From positions 1-30,723 of IMG/VR virus record IMGVR_UViG_3300050821_002403: a DNA stretch of 30,723 nucleotides; one strand, 5' to 3'. The position numbers and the translations under genes are program-made. Each line of letters begins with the position of its first letter. Position 1 is the stretch's first letter. The notes below the pieces were generated by a model. It was not told the origin of the DNA, did no database searches, and saw only the letters and a list, made by a program, of their open reading frames with translations. Below are positions 27,432 through 30,723 of this stretch, one piece after another. Origin of the DNA: a virus.

Positions 27432-27442
27432 GGGGCGCACAA

Positions 27443-27943
27443 ATGCTTCGGTATATCTTCGGATTGGCGCTTCTCGGGCTTCTGGCGGCCACCGATGCGT
27501 CTGCGCAGGCTCCTCCCACCGTGAAGATGTGCGTGCAGAATGGCACCACATGCACTCCCGTCACGGCGACTGCGCCGTTGCCCGTTACGCCGGACGCCAG
27601 CACCGCCCTCACGCCGGTAGTCGGAGGTTCGGCCGTCTCAAGTCAAGTCCTGAAGGGATCGCCGGGCAGTCTCTATTCGGTATATGCCGTGTGCACGTCG
27701 GCCTGCTGGTTGATGGTGTTCAATGCAGTCTCGGCTCCGTCCAATGGAGCGACGACGGCGGGCAGCGCTGCCTCCAACATGGTTGAATGCGTTCCGATTG
27801 GTGCGGGGTCCATCGGTGGCATCAATTATGGGCCGGGGCCTCCAGCGACCTATTCGACCGGCATCACTGCCGCTATCAGTTCCACGTCATGCTCGACGCT
27901 CACGCTCTCCACGGTCGGTTTCATCCATGGGATGGTGAAATAA
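27443..27943 (+). CDS. Signal-peptide-bearing structural-type protein, 166 aa
   Basis: GAGGGGCGCACAA before the ATG. A clear signal peptide, MLRYIFGLALLGLLAATDAS, with likely cleavage after AQA. The mature part is Ser/Thr/Gly/Ala-rich with five cysteines (KMCVQNGTTCTPV, AVCTSACWLMVF, ECVPIGAGSI). Its neighbours look like tail or surface proteins, and it may be a host-exported or periplasm-directed component rather than a packaged one. Function unknown. Confidence 0.6.
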   Translation: MLRYIFGLALLGLLAATDASAQAPPTVKMCVQNGTTCTPVTATAPLPVTPDASTALTPVVGGSAVSSQVLKGSPGSLYSVYAVCTSACWLMVFNAVSAPSNGATTAGSAASNMVECVPIGAGSIGGINYGPGPPATYSTGITAAISSTSCSTLTLSTVGFIHGMVK

Positions 27944-27944
27944 C

Positions 27945-28691
27945 ATGAAGAAACTATTTGGCATTTTTGCAACGTGGCTGCTGCTTGGCAGCGCCGCCCT
28001 TGCGCAGGGCGTTTATGGTGGCGCAGCGACCATCTTTGGCAGCGTCACCTATCAGCAATTTGTAACCTCAGCTAACGGCACCTATACGCCCAACGCCAAC
28101 CTGCTGTTTGCCATCGTCGAATGTGTGGGCCAGGGCGGCGGAGGTGGAGGGGCAGCGGCGTCAGCTACGGGCGTATCTAGCGGGGGTGGTGGGGGTGCAG
28201 GTTCGTATTCGAGGGTTGTTGTAACTGCTGCGCAGATTGGCGCTTCGCAAGCTGTCACCAACACCGCTGCCGCCAATGGCGCTGCTACCGGCAACAACCC
28301 CGGGACTGCTGGCAACGATACCTCGCTGGGCTCGCTTTGCGTGGGTAAAGGCGGCTCACCGGGCGGTGGCGCGGCGACCACTGTATCCGGCACCGCAGGT
28401 GCGGGTGGTGTTACGGGTACGGGCACTTTAACCATTGTAGGCAACCCCGGCTCACGTGGAGGTTCCGGCACTATCACAACCGCTGTTTCTCCTGCTGGTG
28501 CGGGAGGGGATGGGCCATGGGGCGGCGGGGCTGCACCAGTACTTGGCTCTGCTTCTGCCGTTAATGGCAACCCGGGCACAGCTTGCGGTTCGGGTGGTGG
28601 AGGCGGATCAGTGATTGGATCGGCCTCGACTGCTGCTGGAGGGCAGGGCGGTAATGGCTGCGTGCTAATCACGGAATTCAACAGCCGCTAA
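27945..28691 (+). CDS. Glycine-rich tail/adhesin-like protein with signal peptide, 248 aa
   Basis: One base after the previous stop. Signal peptide MKKLFGIFATWLLLGSAALA, cleavage likely after AQG. The rest is dominated by Gly runs typical of polyglycine tail-tip or adhesin domains: ECVGQGGGGGGAAASATGVS, SSGGGGGAGSYSRVVVTAAQ, GKGGSPGGGAATTVSGTAGA, CGSGGGGGSVIGSAST. The segment YTPNANLLFAIVECVGQGGG is the usual start of such a domain. Related domains form receptor-binding tips of phage tails. A signal peptide on such a protein is unusual. Confidence 0.7.
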   Translation: MKKLFGIFATWLLLGSAALAQGVYGGAATIFGSVTYQQFVTSANGTYTPNANLLFAIVECVGQGGGGGGAAASATGVSSGGGGGAGSYSRVVVTAAQIGASQAVTNTAAANGAATGNNPGTAGNDTSLGSLCVGKGGSPGGGAATTVSGTAGAGGVTGTGTLTIVGNPGSRGGSGTITTAVSPAGAGGDGPWGGGAAPVLGSASAVNGNPGTACGSGGGGGSVIGSASTAAGGQGGNGCVLITEFNSR

Positions 28692-28695
28692 GAAA

Positions 28696-29394
28696 ATGAC
28701 CTCATCCGGCACTTATCTTTTCGCACCATCGACCGGACAATGCGCCATCACTGCATTCGGCCGCGTCGGGGTTCGGATGCCATCATTACGGCAGGAACAT
28801 TTCAACACAGCGTTCATGGAGCAGAACCTGTGCATGGTGAAATTCTCAAATTTGCAGCCCAACTTGTGGACTGTGGATTTGCAGACGGTGACGCTTACGC
28901 CCGGCGTCGCGACCATCACGATCCCCGGAAATACGGTGCTGGTGCTGGACGCCTACATCACGACAAATCCCGGCTCTCAGTTCGGACAAAATAACCGCTA
29001 CATCACGCAATTGTCGCGAACGCAATATGCATCCCTATCGAATCCGAATACTCCGGGTGCGCCCACTCAAATTTGGTTCGACAAGGTACTGCCGCCAACG
29101 ATTACGTTTTGGCCTGTGCCGGACAACAATGGCCCCTACACGTTCAGCTACTACCGCGCGGTCCAGTTGCAGGACGCAAAACTTCCGAACGGCGAGACGC
29201 CGAACCTGCCGTACCTCTGGTATGACGCCTATGTGGCCGAACTCGCCTATCGTTTCGCGATGCACTACAACACTGCGTTGGAAGCGCAAAGGGCGGCGCA
29301 AGCCAAGACGGCATGGGATGAAGCTGCGGCGCAGAATACAGAGGCGTCGAATTTGAGCATCGCGCCGGGGCTCGGTCGCTATTTTCCGCGCTGA
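28696..29394 (+). CDS. Head-tail adaptor, P22 gp4-like
   Basis: 232 residues, 4 nt after the previous stop. Layout: N-terminal QEHFNTAFMEQNLCMVKFSN, LQPNLWTVDLQTVTLTPGVA; a central TIPGNTVLVLDAYI, QNNRYITQLSRTQYASLSNP; then PTITFWPVPDNNGPYTFSYY and a C-terminal helical part, YVAELAYRFAMHYNTALEAQ. The order 'L..V....Y..L..P....P', FWPVPD and a final helical arm is what I know from packaged-DNA stabilisation proteins of short-tailed phages, which close the portal. Size fits. Name given with moderate confidence. Confidence 0.6.
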   Translation: MTSSGTYLFAPSTGQCAITAFGRVGVRMPSLRQEHFNTAFMEQNLCMVKFSNLQPNLWTVDLQTVTLTPGVATITIPGNTVLVLDAYITTNPGSQFGQNNRYITQLSRTQYASLSNPNTPGAPTQIWFDKVLPPTITFWPVPDNNGPYTFSYYRAVQLQDAKLPNGETPNLPYLWYDAYVAELAYRFAMHYNTALEAQRAAQAKTAWDEAAAQNTEASNLSIAPGLGRYFPR

Positions 29395-29475
29395 TCGCGT
29401 GCTATAGATGAAGCGCCCCGCGCGCGGGCGTCCCTCATGAGGCCACGCAGGCTTCGCTAGACTGAGAACCTGCGC
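29395..29475 (+). promoter_or_regulatory. Structured leader with a motif shared with 13335-13520
   Basis: Contains GTGCTATAG (29399-29407), a GC hairpin CGCCCCGCG-CGCGGGCG, and GCTAGACTGAGAACCTG directly before the ATG. The portal leader at 13335 has GTGCTA, a hairpin and GCTAGAATGAAACCTG in the same order. The repeated arrangement suggests a late promoter or RNA-processing site. Confidence 0.4.
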
Positions 29476-29853
29476 ATGAGCTGGCGTCCGCATCCAAAAC
29501 GAGCGCGCACAAATCCTTCGTGGCCGGAAGGATGGGCAACTTGCCAGCGTTGCGGCATGATTTCGAACCTCGTGGACCTGCAGTGGCAGTACCAATTTAG
29601 GGGATTGGGCCTATACAACACCCAAATTCTCGTTTGCGTCCCGACGTGTCTCGACGAACCGCAACGCCAACTTGGCTCGGTGATCCTGCCGCCTGACCCG
29701 CCGGGGCTGCTCAATGCGCGGCCGGAAGCCTACCCAGCCGACGAGTATTGGCCGCGGCTGTTGCAGAACGGAGCGCCGCGCTACCTGCAGACCAAGAACG
29801 GCACACTGCAATCGAGCGCGCGGCAACTCCAGTTCAGCAAGTATTTCACATGA
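29476..29853 (+). CDS. Conserved podovirus-type structural protein, 125 aa
   Basis: Starts MSWRPHPKRARTNPSWPEGW. A zinc-ribbon-like ATCQRCGMI followed by LQWQYQFRGLGLYNTQILVC and PTCLDEPQRQ, then Pro-rich VILPPDPPGLLNARPEAYPA. This 'CxxCG, W.Y.W.G, L..RILVC..CLD..Q, PPDPP' arrangement is shared among small proteins encoded beside adaptor and tail genes in short-tailed phages. Function unknown; perhaps a virion assembly factor. Confidence 0.7.
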   Translation: MSWRPHPKRARTNPSWPEGWATCQRCGMISNLVDLQWQYQFRGLGLYNTQILVCVPTCLDEPQRQLGSVILPPDPPGLLNARPEAYPADEYWPRLLQNGAPRYLQTKNGTLQSSARQLQFSKYFT

Positions 29854-30365
29854 GCGCGCCGTTCGTCCCAGCACTCGACACGTTTGCTGGCGGTCAGATG
29901 ACCGACCTGCCGGCGTTCACGTCGCCGACGCTGGACGGGACGGAATTGTTTGAGATCGTGTCGGGGTTTCCGTCGCCGACCACGGCAGCGAACGCGGTCA
30001 ACTATTCGGTCACAAGCCTTCAGTTGGCGATTGCCATTGCGACTCTTTCAGAGGCTCAAGTCGTCATTGCGCAAGGGCAAAATACCACGGCTCTGACGGC
30101 CTATCCCGTGCCAGTGAACGTCACGCGGGTTTACGTCAACAAAGCAACGCCAGAGCCCACCTACGTCAAGTTCGGGAATGCGAACGCGCAGTTGGCGGAC
30201 GTGCTCGTTAAGGACATAGCGGGCACGTCGGACGGAGCAGGCAACGGCATTTTCACGACGGTGACGGCGGACACAATCGTTAACCCGACAATCACGGTTC
30301 CATACGGAGGGTTTTTCTTCCGCCCCGTCAAGTCGCTCAACATCTGGACCTTGGGAATATCATGA
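29850..30365 (+). CDS. Structural/tail protein, 171 aa
   Basis: ATG overlaps the previous stop by 4 nt; the longer in-frame upstream part is a shadow of the previous gene. N-terminus MSAPFVPALDTFAGGQMTDL with PTLDGTELFEIVSGFPSPTT, then SVTSLQLAIAIATLSEAQVV, then beta strands (NVTRVYVNKATPEPTYVKFG, GGFFFRPVKSLNIWTLGIS). This fits a fibre-base or collar protein. Unknown family. Confidence 0.6.
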   Translation: MSAPFVPALDTFAGGQMTDLPAFTSPTLDGTELFEIVSGFPSPTTAANAVNYSVTSLQLAIAIATLSEAQVVIAQGQNTTALTAYPVPVNVTRVYVNKATPEPTYVKFGNANAQLADVLVKDIAGTSDGAGNGIFTTVTADTIVNPTITVPYGGFFFRPVKSLNIWTLGIS

Positions 30366-30723
30366 GGCTGTTTCTAATCAGGGCCGTGGCGGGGCTGGCG
30401 GGGCTGCTGAGCGCGTCGGCGGCGTGGGCGCAGTGTGGAACGTCCCTCCCGGGCGGCACGCTGTGCGGCAATCCTACGGCCGCTCAGGGGCTAAACCAGC
30501 CGATCAACAATCCAGTATTGGGCATCCCCGGTTCCAAAGTGGGCTCCATCGGGTTTGCGAACCTAACGTCGGGAACCGTGACGCTGCAACCCGTGACGGG
30601 TGCGCTCGGCACTCGAACCATCCTGATTCCTGCCGCATCCGGCACGATGGCGGTCAACGCCACGGGTCCGATCACCCTCAGCGCGGCGGGCACGATTGCG
30701 TGTCCTACGTGCACAACGGGCGG
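30362..30723 (+). CDS. Fibre-like protein with signal peptide, 3' truncated by the window
   Basis: ATG overlaps the previous stop (ATGA). A Sec signal-like start (MRLFLIRAVAGLAGLLSASA, then AWAQ) precedes CGTSLPGGTLCGNPTAAQGL and a beta-rich, Gly/Thr-rich stretch (VTLQPVTGALGTRTILIPAA, SGTMAVNATGPITLSAAGTI). The 'LQP.TGALGT....LPA' pattern is frequent at the start of phage tail-fibre or surface proteins of Rhizobiales. The end is outside the window. Confidence 0.65.
   Translation, partial: MRLFLIRAVAGLAGLLSASAAWAQCGTSLPGGTLCGNPTAAQGLNQPINNPVLGIPGSKVGSIGFANLTSGTVTLQPVTGALGTRTILIPAASGTMAVNATGPITLSAAGTIACPTCTTG

Noticed and set aside
28082-28681. 199-aa minus-strand Pro-rich frame
   Set aside because: It is the complement of the Gly-rich repeats (Gly codons read backwards as Pro/Ala).
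1-30723. CRISPR arrays or an intact tRNA gene
   Set aside because: No regularly spaced direct repeats were seen, and the only tRNA-like signal (9421-9448) lacks D and anticodon arms.

Overview
The window looks like a contiguous stretch of a tailed bacteriophage or prophage, or a metagenomic phage contig, from an alphaproteobacterial host, probably a Bradyrhizobium-like member of the Rhizobiales. The host call is an inference from GC-rich codon use, the style of the small genes, and protein families I recognise from that group. No host gene, integrase, repressor, endolysin or intact tRNA is visible, so the lifestyle cannot be decided. A P22-type portal, a gp4-like adaptor and the absence of a tape-measure or sheath gene point to a short-tailed (podovirus) particle.

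Layout. (1) 1-3000: the end of a possible DNA methyltransferase gene, a Cys-rich protein, a minus-strand terminator, a promoter, and a replication-initiation-type winged-helix protein with its partner. (2) 3100-7700: a compact train of more than fifteen very small genes, most joined by 1-10 nt overlaps. Several encode Cys-rich (zinc-binding-like), membrane or AT-hook peptides. (3) 7680-9092: a ParB-domain protein and the terminase small subunit. (4) 9124-10640: an accessory island between the terminase genes. It holds a DNA-binding-like protein, a 402-bp transposon-like element with perfect 23-bp inverted ends, an 8-bp target duplication and its own minus-strand gene, and a minus-strand trio of membrane peptides. 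(5) 10641-30723: the rightward packaging and morphogenesis operon. In order it carries the terminase large subunit, a TAT-signal peptide gene, the portal, basic virion-type proteins, a GroES-like co-chaperonin, a scaffold, a glycosyltransferase/FkbM methyltransferase fusion, a decoration-type protein, the major capsid gene flanked by two different HNH endonuclease genes, a second basic protein, surface and tail-type proteins with signal peptides, a head-tail adaptor and the start of a fibre-like gene.

How the genes work together. The left part prepares the cell (replication, small regulators). ParB-like, TerS and TerL proteins handle genome recognition and packaging. Portal, scaffold, decoration and capsid proteins build the head, with the co-chaperonin probably helping capsid folding. 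Adaptor and glycine-rich or fibre-like proteins complete the particle. Intrinsic terminators at 17451, 23002 and 26831 cut the late operon into transcription segments.

The most interesting points are the 402-bp element placed exactly on a stop/start overlap, a capsid gene with a perfect Shine-Dalgarno but an ATC codon where ATG should be, the two homing-type endonucleases around that gene, a capsid N-terminus copied into a TAT-signal peptide gene, a paralogous pair of basic proteins with the same leader, and the glycosyltransferase-FkbM fusion inside the head operon.
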